A DNA stretch of 6,137 bases from contig JAEYYQ010000160.1 in NCBI GenBank assembly GCA_023428365.1, forward strand, positions 1 to 6,137, written 5' to 3'. The stretch is from Pseudomonadota bacterium (GTDB taxonomy: Bacteria; Pseudomonadota; Alphaproteobacteria; Rhizobiales; Hyphomicrobiaceae). The notes beneath the pieces were generated by a model, which worked only from the letters and a program-made list of their open reading frames with translations, ran no database searches and had not been told where the DNA came from. Each line of letters starts with the position of its first letter. The first letter of the stretch is position 1. A program made the position numbers and the translations under genes. This document shows positions 1-6,137 of this stretch, one piece after another.

Positions 1-1
1 C

Positions 2-2611
2 GTCAACTCCGCCTTTAACGCCGAGTTTGTCCGTAACTGGACCAATGCCGCCTTCCTTGTGCGCGACGACACCGGCATGTTTCTTCGTCCGGCCGACATC
101 GGCCGCGAGGGCGAAGGGTTTCTGGTCTGGAGCCAGGACGAGGGCGGCGCGGTCAACGCAGAAGGCAACCTGGGCGCTGCCACACTGGACGGTCGCTTGA
201 CGGTTGCGGCTCCCGGCGGGGATATCGCGTGTCACACGGCGTTCGCCCTCTATCGCAAGGCGGCCGAGCCGTACGATCTCGCGACGGTCGCGGACATCAC
301 GACTATTCCGGCGGTACAGATCGAAGAGCTGGCTGCCGCGATCGCGGCCGCTGGCAGCATTTGTTATCACGGCTGGACGGGTATCGGGCAGCACACGAAT
401 GCGACCCAAACCGAACGGGCCATCGCAACGCTCTATGCGCTCACCGGCCATTTCGACGCTCCGGGCGGCAATGTCCGCATGCCTGTGCTGCCGGTCCCCG
501 CCTTGCATTCGATGGCGATGATCCCGCAGGACACGAGACAGCGCGCACTCGGTCTCGACAAACGCCCCATCGGCCCGCCTGCCGATGGCTGGATCACATC
601 GACCGACTTCTATGATGCGGCCATCACCGGCAAGCCCTATCGCATTCGCGCGTTCTTCGCGTTCGGCTCCAATCCGCTCGTCTCCCATCCGGCGCCCGAG
701 CGCGGACGGCAGGCCTTTGAAGCACTCGATTTTCACGTCCATTGCGATCTGTTTTTGAACCCGACCTCGGCTTATGCCGACATCGTGCTGCCGGTCTCGA
801 GTGCGTGGGAGCATGAGGCGCTGCGGCTCGGATTTGAGCTGTCGCCCGAGGCGCAGGAACTGGTTCAGCTGCGCCCGCAGATGATCCCGCGCCAGGGCGA
901 AGCGCGTTCGGATATGTGGATCGCCTTCCAGCTCGCCAAACGGCTGGGCATGGGCGAGCTGTTCTTCGACGGCGATATCGAGCGCGGCTTTGCGCATCTG
1001 CTGGCCCCGCTGGGGCTCGACCTGGAAACGCTGCGCGCCCATCCGGAAGGGGTGCGCGTTCCGTTGCAGCACGCGTATCGGAAGTACCAGCGCACCGGAT
1101 TTGCGACGCAAACCGGCAAGGTTGAGTTCTACTCGGAACTTCTGCACCGCCACAGCTACCCGCCGGTGCCGGTCTATATCCCACCGGCCGAAGCGCGCAG
1201 CGGCCGGTTCCCGCTAACGCTCTTCTCGGCAAACAGCGGCTATTTCTGTCACAGCCAGCAGCGCGGCATTAACGCCTTGCGCCGCCGCCGCGAACACCCT
1301 ACGGCCGAGCTGCACCCCGCGCTGGCTGCCCGCAGAGGCATCGCCGATGGAGACTGGATCCTGGTCCGCACACGGAAGGGCGCCATCCGGTTGCGCGCCA
1401 AACTCAATGATACGCTGGCTGATGATGTTATCGCTGGTGATTACGGCTGGTGGCAGCCAGCACCTGATCTTGGGCTGCCGGGCTATCTGCCAAGCGCGAA
1501 GCAGCCCATCGGATCCGGTTTCAACTCCATCATTTCCGAAACGGAGCGGGATCCTTTGAGTGGTTCCGTGGCCTTACGCTCGTTCGCCTGCGACATCGAA
1601 CTGTTGGAGCCAACCGGCTGGAGCGGCTGGCGGGAGTTCGTCGTCATGGACCGTCGCGTCGACGGGGATGCTATCGCGTTGACATTGAGGTCCGCTGACG
1701 GCGGAGCCTTGCCCGGATTTCGCCCGGGCCAATATGTCGGCCTGAGGCTCGACGGTCAGACGCGATCCTACTCGCTGACCGGCCCGGCGTCCGCGCAGCC
1801 GCAAACTTATCAAATTGCGGTGCGCGAGATCGAGAATGGAATGGTCTCCGGCGCGGTACGACGTCAACTTCAGATCGGCTCGACGATCGAACTGCAGGCG
1901 CCCAAGGGCGGCTTCGTAATGCCGCTTGTGAACGAGTTTCCTGTTGTTCTTATTGCTGGCGGAATTGGCATTACACCATTTATCTCGTACCTCGAAACCT
2001 TGGAGGGATCGCCCGAGGAGCCGCAAGTCATCCTGCATTACGGCTGCCGCGATTCCGCTCACCAGCCGTTTCGCGAACGCCTTGAAATTCTGGTTCAGCA
2101 GCTCCCAAATCTGACTCTCGTCACTCACCTGTCGCGCCCGCAGCCAAGTGATCGTTGCGAGCGGCGCGGTCGCTTCAGTATCAACGATATCAATCCGGAC
2201 CTGTTGCGCCGTCGAGCCCGTTTTTATCTGTGCGCCTCCGATCCCATGATGGCTGAGATCAGTATTGCGTTGCGTGCCCAAGGTGTGCCGCCCTTCGAAA
2301 TCTTCACCGAGCGATTCCGCTCACCCCCGCTACCGGCTCTCGACGCGTTCGGACCCCGCCGTGTCGTCTTTGCGAAGTCGGGGCGGGAATTCACGTGGCA
2401 GCCGGACGCGGCCTCTGCGTCGATCCTGGCTGCTGCGGAGCAGGCTGGAATTGCAATTCCAAGCGGCTGCAGGGTCGGTCAGTGCGAAAGTTGTGCGATA
2501 CCCATTCGAGAAGGCCAAGTTCGCCATCTCGTCGCCTGCGATGAGGTGGCTGAAGGGCACTGCCTGACCTGTCAGGCTGTTCCGTTGACCGATCTCGTGC
2601 TGGATGCGTGA
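2..2611 (+). CDS. Molybdopterin oxidoreductase fused to FAD/NAD(P)H reductase and C-terminal [2Fe-2S] domain (5' partial)
   Basis: The frame is open from the window edge, and the residues before the GTG at 59 (a VRNWTN-like stretch) already match this family, so the true start is upstream. About 869 residues are visible. Nt 2 to about 1170 is the molybdopterin-binding core, with GSNP (665-676), ADIVLP (776-793) and TGKVEFYSE (1112-1138). Nt 1208 to about 1590 is the C-terminal molybdopterin-dinucleotide-binding domain. Nt 1622 to about 2330 is a ferredoxin-reductase-like module with the flavin motif RSYS (1763-1774) and the nucleotide-binding AGGIGITP (1955-1978). Nt 2345-2608 is a plant-type [2Fe-2S] domain with Cys codons at 2468, 2483, 2492 and 2570 (CX4CX2C...C). 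Family knowledge predicts an N-terminal [4Fe-4S] domain and the metal ligand in the missing part. I infer electron flow between NAD(P)H, flavin, [2Fe-2S] and a Mo (or W) centre in the cytoplasm. Nitrate or another oxidised substrate is possible, but the substrate is unknown. The domain calls are secure. Confidence 0.93.
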   Translation, partial: VNSAFNAEFVRNWTNAAFLVRDDTGMFLRPADIGREGEGFLVWSQDEGGAVNAEGNLGAATLDGRLTVAAPGGDIACHTAFALYRKAAEPYDLATVADITTIPAVQIEELAAAIAAAGSICYHGWTGIGQHTNATQTERAIATLYALTGHFDAPGGNVRMPVLPVPALHSMAMIPQDTRQRALGLDKRPIGPPADGWITSTDFYDAAITGKPYRIRAFFAFGSNPLVSHPAPERGRQAFEALDFHVHCDLFLNPTSAYADIVLPVSSAWEHEALRLGFELSPEAQELVQLRPQMIPRQGEARSDMWIAFQLAKRLGMGELFFDGDIERGFAHLLAPLGLDLETLRAHPEGVRVPLQHAYRKYQRTGFATQTGKVEFYSELLHRHSYPPVPVYIPPAEARSGRFPLTLFSANSGYFCHSQQRGINALRRRREHPTAELHPALAARRGIADGDWILVRTRKGAIRLRAKLNDTLADDVIAGDYGWWQPAPDLGLPGYLPSAKQPIGSGFNSIISETERDPLSGSVALRSFACDIELLEPTGWSGWREFVVMDRRVDGDAIALTLRSADGGALPGFRPGQYVGLRLDGQTRSYSLTGPASAQPQTYQIAVREIENGMVSGAVRRQLQIGSTIELQAPKGGFVMPLVNEFPVVLIAGGIGITPFISYLETLEGSPEEPQVILHYGCRDSAHQPFRERLEILVQQLPNLTLVTHLSRPQPSDRCERRGRFSINDINPDLLRRRARFYLCASDPMMAEISIALRAQGVPPFEIFTERFRSPPLPALDAFGPRRVVFAKSGREFTWQPDAASASILAAAEQAGIAIPSGCRVGQCESCAIPIREGQVRHLVACDEVAEGHCLTCQAVPLTDLVLDA

Positions 2612-2762
2612 TGCGATCCCCCACACCCATACCAATGGCGCGGGCGCGGGGAGCGCAAATCAGCGATAGATCGCCAAACTGGCGGGAAAAGAAAAACGCG
2701 CCAAGCAAGATGCCTGACGCGTGTCGTTCTTTTTTGTCTGATTACCCAGTAGTCTGGCGCGA
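2612..2762. other. Convergent intergenic region
   Basis: This 151-nt gap separates the 3' ends of the oxidoreductase (plus) and dctM (minus). Besides the terminator at 2690-2736 it holds a small perfect inverted repeat, CGCCA-AAC-TGGCG (2672-2684), which lacks a following T-run and so is not itself a standard terminator. I see no gene in it. Confidence 0.6.
2690..2736. terminator. Probable bidirectional intrinsic terminator between convergent genes
   Basis: ACGCG (2696-2700) pairs with CGCGT (2718-2722), and the stem can extend with interruptions (C2702-G2716, A2703-T2715, G2705-C2713, C2706-G2712). On the plus strand the hairpin is followed by a T-rich tract ending in a run of seven pyrimidines and T's (2726-2735). 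On the minus strand it is followed directly by five T's, a C and four T's (complement of 2687-2696). It lies between the oxidoreductase stop (2611) and the dctM stop (2763), where both genes need to end. The stem is imperfect, so efficiency is uncertain. Confidence 0.6.
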
Positions 2763-4052
2763 TCAGAACATCATATTCGGCAGCACCAGCGCGATCTGCG
2801 GGAACACCGTCAGCACCACGATGCCGAACAAAAGCAATAGCCAGTAAGGCAGCGCCGCGCGCGCGGCTTCGATCAGCGTGACTTCATTGTTGGTGATGCC
2901 GGTGATCACGAACAGATTCATGCCGACCGGCGGCGTCAGCATCCCCACCTCGATCAGGATGGTGATGATCACACCGAGCCAAACCGGATCGAAGCCTGCC
3001 GCTGTCATGACCGGGAACACGATCGGGAGCGTCATCAACATCAGTGAGATGCCGTCGAAGAAGCAGCCGAGGATCAGATAAAATACAGTCACAGCCAGGA
3101 GGACCGCATTCGGGCCAAGCGAAAGTGACTTAATCCAACCCATCACCTCATGAGGTAGACCGAGGATGCTGATTGCTTGCGCCAGAATAAGCGCGCCCAG
3201 GATGATCACGCCAATCGCAACGAAAATCTGGACAGAATTGACGAACGCCCGCCACAGCTTGGCGACTGTTAAGTCGCCCCATAGGAAGCCGAGGATAATC
3301 GACGCCGCGACCCCCAAGCCAGCAGCTTCGGTCGGTGTTGCCAAGCCAAGATAGATCGTGCCCAACACCGCGAAGATTAGGAAGCCCAGCGGCCAGATCT
3401 TGAGGAGATTGAGGAACGCCTGTCCCCAATTGATTTGCGCCGTCTCCACGGGCACCAGATGCGGGTTACGCTTCGTGATGACGTAGATCAGCACCATCAT
3501 GAAGACCGCGAGCATGATGCCTGGAATAATGCCAGCGAGAAAAAGCTTGCCAATCGAGACCTGCTGGGTCGCACCGTAAAGCAGCAACGACAAGCTCGGC
3601 GGAATGAGAAGACCCAACGTTCCGCCAGCAGCCAGCGTCCCGACCACGGTTGGGCGGTCATAGCCGCGCCGTTTCAGTTCTGGATAGGCGACAGATCCAA
3701 CCGCGGCAGCAGTCGATGTGCTGGCGCCTGATACAGCACCGAATAGAGCGCTGACCGCGATATTAGTGTGCAGCAGTTTACCTGGGATTTTGGCGAAGAA
3801 TGGGGCCAGCGCGGTGTAAAGCCGGGAACTGACCCCACTCACCAGCATGATGTCGCCCATGAAGATGAACAGAGGTACCGCGCTCAGCGTGAACTCTGTA
3901 AACAAATTCCAGACTGCGGTGACGGCCAGATCGCTCGCCCCGCCAGCCGCGAACTGAAGAATTCCGAGGCCGATCAGAGCCAATCCGATACCGATCGGAA
4001 TGCCCGTCAAAGCGGTGACCGCCATCCCCCCAAATAGCAGTGCCCAAACCAT
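2763..4052 (-). CDS. dctM: TRAP transporter large permease subunit, DctM family
   Basis: A 429-residue, very hydrophobic protein of normal length for the large (12-helix type) TRAP membrane subunit, which carries the cation-coupled translocation path in the inner membrane. Family motifs appear twice, as expected for its two inverted repeats: GAVSGASTSTAAA (residues 105-117) and LGLLIPPS (146-153) in the first half, then ATPTEAAGLG (238-247), GCFFDG (329-334) and MLTPPVGMNL (371-380) in the second. The start ATG (4052-4050) overlaps the dctQ stop as TAATG, so translation is probably coupled. A GGTGGGG Shine-Dalgarno-like site lies 7 nt upstream (complement of 4060-4066), inside the end of dctQ. 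It is the last gene of the minus-strand cluster and ends at TGA just before the convergent terminator. The substrate cannot be told from this subunit. Confidence 0.96.
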   Translation of the reverse strand: MVWALLFGGMAVTALTGIPIGIGLALIGLGILQFAAGGASDLAVTAVWNLFTEFTLSAVPLFIFMGDIMLVSGVSSRLYTALAPFFAKIPGKLLHTNIAVSALFGAVSGASTSTAAAVGSVAYPELKRRGYDRPTVVGTLAAGGTLGLLIPPSLSLLLYGATQQVSIGKLFLAGIIPGIMLAVFMMVLIYVITKRNPHLVPVETAQINWGQAFLNLLKIWPLGFLIFAVLGTIYLGLATPTEAAGLGVAASIILGFLWGDLTVAKLWRAFVNSVQIFVAIGVIILGALILAQAISILGLPHEVMGWIKSLSLGPNAVLLAVTVFYLILGCFFDGISLMLMTLPIVFPVMTAAGFDPVWLGVIITILIEVGMLTPPVGMNLFVITGITNNEVTLIEAARAALPYWLLLLFGIVVLTVFPQIALVLPNMMF

Positions 4053-4558
4053 TAAATTACCCCACCGCTCGCTGCGCCATCATCCTGAGTTTTCGGAACG
4101 ACTATGCGTATCGCGGCCGCAATTGCGGCAAGCATGCAGGATACCGGCATCAGCGCGGCCCACGGCCAGAGCAGCAGACGGCTACCCGTCGTCCGCCCAC
4201 CCAATTGGTACAAAGATTTCGCGTAGTCGAATGACAGATATGCAAACCAAAGGAAAAAGATGATCATCAAAATTAGCGCGGCGATATCCGCAATGCGTCG
4301 CAATCCTGCGGGCAACAGATCCGTCACAATCGTCACCGAGATATTGCTCTGCCGATAAACGCAGACCGGCAAACCAACGAAGATCATTGCTGTGAACAGC
4401 AGACCGACCAGCTCTTCTGTGAAACTGAACGGATCGCCGAAGGCATAGCGCATTGTCGATGCGAGAACGACAAAGACCGTCATCAATATAGCGGCCACGG
4501 CAGATAAAATCGCCACACCTGACGTCAGGCTATCTGCCAATCGCAAGATACTTCGCAT
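4052..4558 (-). CDS. dctQ: TRAP transporter small permease subunit, DctQ family
   Basis: A 168-residue membrane protein with four predicted helices at about residues 15-35, 51-68, 91-109 and 131-152. This is the usual size and topology of the small TRAP subunit, which pairs with DctM in the inner membrane. The family signature between helices 1 and 2 is visible: R37 followed by PFSFTEEL (43-50), and a polar VYRQSNISV stretch (67-75) after helix 2. The ATG at 4558 is supported by GGGGAA (complement of 4565-4570) at a 6-nt spacing. The gene lies 51 nt after dctP with a strong terminator in the gap, and its stop shares one base with the dctM start. The C-terminal tail after residue 153 is short and polar. 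The family assignment is clear; the transported compound is unknown. Confidence 0.93.
   Translation of the reverse strand: MRSILRLADSLTSGVAILSAVAAILMTVFVVLASTMRYAFGDPFSFTEELVGLLFTAMIFVGLPVCVYRQSNISVTIVTDLLPAGLRRIADIAALILMIIFFLWFAYLSFDYAKSLYQLGGRTTGSRLLLWPWAALMPVSCMLAAIAAAIRIVVPKTQDDGAASGGVI
4060..4066 (-). promoter_or_regulatory. Ribosome binding site of dctM
   Basis: GGTGGGG on the minus strand, 7 nt before the dctM ATG and within the last codons of dctQ. Together with the TAATG stop/start overlap it fixes the dctM start and points to coupled translation. Confidence 0.6.
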
Positions 4559-4564
4559 CTGTGA

Positions 4565-4570
4565 TTCCCC
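4565..4570 (-). promoter_or_regulatory. Ribosome binding site of dctQ
   Basis: GGGGAA on the minus strand, 6 nt before the dctQ ATG. It begins only 4 nt after the T-run of the dctP-dctQ terminator, so on read-through transcripts the hairpin sits immediately beside the ribosome landing site. Confidence 0.6.
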
Positions 4571-4574
4571 ATGG

Positions 4575-4604
4575 AAAAAAGCGGAGGCTTACGCCTCCGC
4601 TTTT
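4575..4604 (-). terminator. Strong intrinsic terminator between dctP and dctQ
   Basis: GCGGAGGC (4581-4588) and GCCTCCGC (4593-4600) form a perfect 8-bp GC-rich stem around a 4-nt loop. Flanking AAAA/TTTT (4577-4580 and 4601-4604) extend it to 12 bp. On the minus strand the GC stem is followed by six T's (complement of 4575-4580), which is textbook Rho-independent form. It begins only 5 nt after the dctP stop. Because dctQ has no obvious separate promoter in the 51-nt gap, this is best read as a partial terminator that lowers permease expression relative to dctP. Confidence 0.88.
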
Positions 4605-4609
4605 CAAAA

Positions 4610-5644
4610 TCACTGAACGACCTTGCTGATCGCTTCGTAGTCGTTCTGTGCCTTGTCGCCGAGGCTCTTCGAAAGATCGCGCCACACTTCGCGCGCTGCG
4701 TCGGTGAAGGTCTTCTGATCGGCCTCCGAGAACGGAGCCAGCAGCTTGCCGCCAGTCTCCTTGAACACCTTCAGTGCCTTCTCATCGTTTTCGCCGCTGA
4801 GATACGACTTGAACGAAGCCTCTTCAGTTTCCTGCGCTGTTTTTGCGACCAGGGCTTGAAGCTCAGGCGAAAGCGCATCGAAGCTCGACTTGGAAACAAT
4901 CAGATTGAGCGGGTGAAGGACGTAGGGGAACAGATAGCTGGCATGAGGGGCAACCTCTTGCAGCGAAACAGAGATAGCCAGACCGATCGGATAGACCGCG
5001 CAATCAACGACTCCTGTCTGCATCGCCATGTACAGATCGTTCTGACCGATCACCTGAGCCGAGACGCCGAGCTTACGGAACAGGTCGACGTGGAACTGCT
5101 CCCAAACGCGAACCTTCTTTTTACGCAGTTGCTCAAGGCTGTTGATCGGCTCCTTGCACATGATGTGGCTGTCGCGAACCGCATGCGCCACGAAGCCCAA
5201 CAGCTTGATGCCAGCCGGCTCGTAGACCTCTTCGTAAATTTTCCGGAGTGCCGGAGAAAGTTCCTTCAACTGATCAGGATTGGAGACAACTCCCGGCGGC
5301 AAGGTCGACGCGATTTGGGGAACGTCGCGCGTCATGTAGCCGGGGTAAAGTCCCGCTGCCTGAATGACAGAACCGCGCGGCAGGATACGCAGCATGTCGA
5401 TATCTTTAACGCCAAGGCTTCCGCCGCTGTAGAGCGTGATGTTGAGCTTATCGCCGGCAGCGGCGTTCACCTTGTCGACAAAAGACTGGTAGGACTGCGC
5501 TTCAGGACGCGCAGACACCCACACCATGTGCATTTTCCAATTGGTCTCGGCTGCCAGGGTCGCGGGTGCTGTAGCTCCCGTGATCGCTGCCACGCCAAGT
5601 GCACACGCCATGGCGAAGCCGAACGAAATTCTCGATTTCTTCAT
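4610..5644 (-). CDS. dctP: TRAP transporter periplasmic solute-binding protein, DctP family
   Basis: A 344-residue protein of normal length for the binding subunit that captures substrate in the periplasm and delivers it to DctQM. The N-terminus is a signal peptide: MKKSR, a hydrophobic core (about 7-30), and a likely signal peptidase I site after the ATLA or TLAA stretch (31-32). The mature part shows the DctP-family region KVRVWE (177-182), whose R179 aligns with the arginine that binds a substrate carboxylate in characterised members, followed by LYMAMQTGVVD (204-214). Many relatives have Gly where C215 follows that Asp. The ATG at 5644 is supported by GAGAGGAAGGG just upstream. It is the first TRAP gene, 65 nt after the hydantoinase-like gene, suggesting co-transcription. 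The ligand is probably an organic acid, possibly a cyclic amide acid by context. Confidence 0.95.
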   Translation of the reverse strand: MKKSRISFGFAMACALGVAAITGATAPATLAAETNWKMHMVWVSARPEAQSYQSFVDKVNAAAGDKLNITLYSGGSLGVKDIDMLRILPRGSVIQAAGLYPGYMTRDVPQIASTLPPGVVSNPDQLKELSPALRKIYEEVYEPAGIKLLGFVAHAVRDSHIMCKEPINSLEQLRKKKVRVWEQFHVDLFRKLGVSAQVIGQNDLYMAMQTGVVDCAVYPIGLAISVSLQEVAPHASYLFPYVLHPLNLIVSKSSFDALSPELQALVAKTAQETEEASFKSYLSGENDEKALKVFKETGGKLLAPFSEADQKTFTDAAREVWRDLSKSLGDKAQNDYEAISKVVQ

Positions 5645-5647
5645 TTT

Positions 5648-5658
5648 CCCTTCCTCTC
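5648..5658 (-). promoter_or_regulatory. Strong ribosome binding site of dctP
   Basis: GAGAGGAAGGG on the minus strand, ending 3 nt before the dctP ATG. If AGAGGA is the core, the spacing is 7 nt. It is the best Shine-Dalgarno match among the three TRAP genes, which fits high expression of the binding protein. Confidence 0.7.
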
Positions 5659-5709
5659 GCTTTTACGGTCTTATTTTCGAATTTTAGAGCCCAGTGTCTG
5701 CATCAGGTT

Positions 5710-6137
5710 TCATTTAGTCGCGTAGGTTGTCCGCGCCGCGTCCTGACTGGTTTTACCGTTGGCCACATCAGTGCCCACGGCGTCGCGATCACGCTTGCCC
5801 GGATTTCCGAAGCCGCCACCGCCAGCAGTTTCGATCACAACCCGATCGCCCGGGAATAGTCGGGTAACAAGTTTTGATGGCACCGTCTCGGTTTCACCGC
5901 TATTCCGATAGATTGTGGACCGCGCCATGATGCCTGCTTGGCCGCCGAAGGCGCCGGATGCGGCGCAGAAGTGCCGCTCACCACGATGCGTGAATGTGAC
6001 TTCGCCTTCCAGCACCTCGTATTCGCGCACGATTCCAAGACCGCCTCGGAAGGTACCGGCGCCGCCCGAGTCCTGACGCAGGCTCGTCCGATGGATGCGG
6101 ATCGGGGCATCGCGCTCGAAGGATTCAACCGGCAAGT
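5710..6137 (-). CDS. Hydantoinase B/oxoprolinase family subunit, C-terminal part (5' partial)
   Basis: About 141 residues of the C-terminal end are visible; the frame runs off the window edge, and the TTG at 6135 is an internal Leu codon rather than a start. The family core DSGGAGTFRGGLG (nt 6034-6072) and the late AGGGGFGNP motif (5800-5826) are both present. They are followed by the usual tail, where a DVANGK stretch precedes the last short helix, and a natural TGA stop. This family (HyuB-type, about 500-600 residues when complete) works with a HyuA-type subunit in ATP-dependent opening of hydantoins, 5-oxoproline or related rings; acetone carboxylase subunits are more distant relatives. 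The exact substrate cannot be assigned from this fragment. It is followed after 65 nt by dctP on the same strand with no clear terminator, so they are probably one operon. Confidence 0.92.
   Translation of the reverse strand, partial: LPVESFERDAPIRIHRTSLRQDSGGAGTFRGGLGIVREYEVLEGEVTFTHRGERHFCAASGAFGGQAGIMARSTIYRNSGETETVPSKLVTRLFPGDRVVIETAGGGGFGNPGKRDRDAVGTDVANGKTSQDAARTTYATK

Noticed and set aside
59..61. GTG as the start codon of the oxidoreductase
   Set aside because: The frame continues open to the window edge with family-like residues upstream, and the known architecture requires an N-terminal domain, so this is an internal Val codon.
624..1232. A 202-codon open frame on the minus strand opposite the molybdopterin domain
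   Set aside because: It has an Arg/Ala/Pro-rich composition typical of a GC-rich shadow frame, with no motif and no independent gene context.
1574..2281. A 235-codon open frame on the minus strand opposite the reductase domain
   Set aside because: It is antisense to well-conserved flavin and nucleotide-binding motifs, and its product shows no recognisable domain.
2663..2674. Inverted repeat GCGAT-AG-ATCGC in the convergent intergenic region
   Set aside because: The 2-nt loop is too tight for a stable hairpin, and there is no T-run or second copy elsewhere to suggest an operator.
5681..5686. A TAAAAT box on the minus strand as a -10 element for dctP
   Set aside because: It matches 5 of 6 consensus bases, but no acceptable -35 hexamer is found about 17 nt upstream, and the 65-nt gap suits co-transcription with the upstream gene.
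4571..5725. A long open frame (384 codons) on the plus strand opposite dctP
   Set aside because: It lies fully antisense to a clear TRAP binding protein gene, its ATG sits within the terminator/ribosome-site region of the minus strand, and its Arg/Leu/Asp-rich product looks like a reverse-complement shadow of high-GC coding DNA.

Overview
The window looks like chromosomal DNA from a GC-rich proteobacterium, most likely an alphaproteobacterium of the Rhizobiales type. I infer this from base composition, codon use and the gene set (a DctPQM-type TRAP transporter next to a hydantoinase/oxoprolinase gene, and a large molybdopterin enzyme). No marker gene fixes the species. There are five protein genes, two of them cut by the window edges. 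I see no RNA genes, CRISPR, insertion sequences or phage genes.

Layout. (1) Nt 2-2611, plus strand: the 3' part of a long gene for a molybdopterin (bis-MGD family) oxidoreductase. It is fused in one reading frame to a flavin/NAD(P)H reductase module and a C-terminal plant-type [2Fe-2S] domain. Its start and Fe-S/catalytic N-terminus lie upstream of the window. (2) Nt 2612-2762: a short convergent intergenic region with a hairpin flanked by T-runs on both strands, probably a bidirectional terminator. (3) Nt 2763-5644, minus strand: a complete tripartite TRAP transporter in the order dctP-dctQ-dctM. dctQ and dctM overlap by one base, and a very strong intrinsic terminator lies between dctP and dctQ. 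(4) Nt 5710-6137, minus strand: the C-terminal end of a HyuB-type hydantoinase B/5-oxoprolinase subunit, 65 nt upstream of dctP and in the same direction.

How it fits together. The minus-strand genes look like one catabolic unit. The periplasmic DctP captures a small organic anion, DctQM imports it with a cation gradient, and the HyuB-type enzyme (probably with a HyuA partner outside the window) could hydrolyse a cyclic amide such as a hydantoin or 5-oxoproline. The terminator after dctP is a simple way to make more binding protein than permease. The plus-strand oxidoreductase is convergent, so it is not part of that operon. Its layout suggests a self-sufficient enzyme that passes electrons between NAD(P)H and a Mo/W active site through flavin and [2Fe-2S]; its substrate cannot be read from this sequence. 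The most interesting item is this Mo-enzyme/reductase fusion. I see no convincing evidence of an entirely new type of system.
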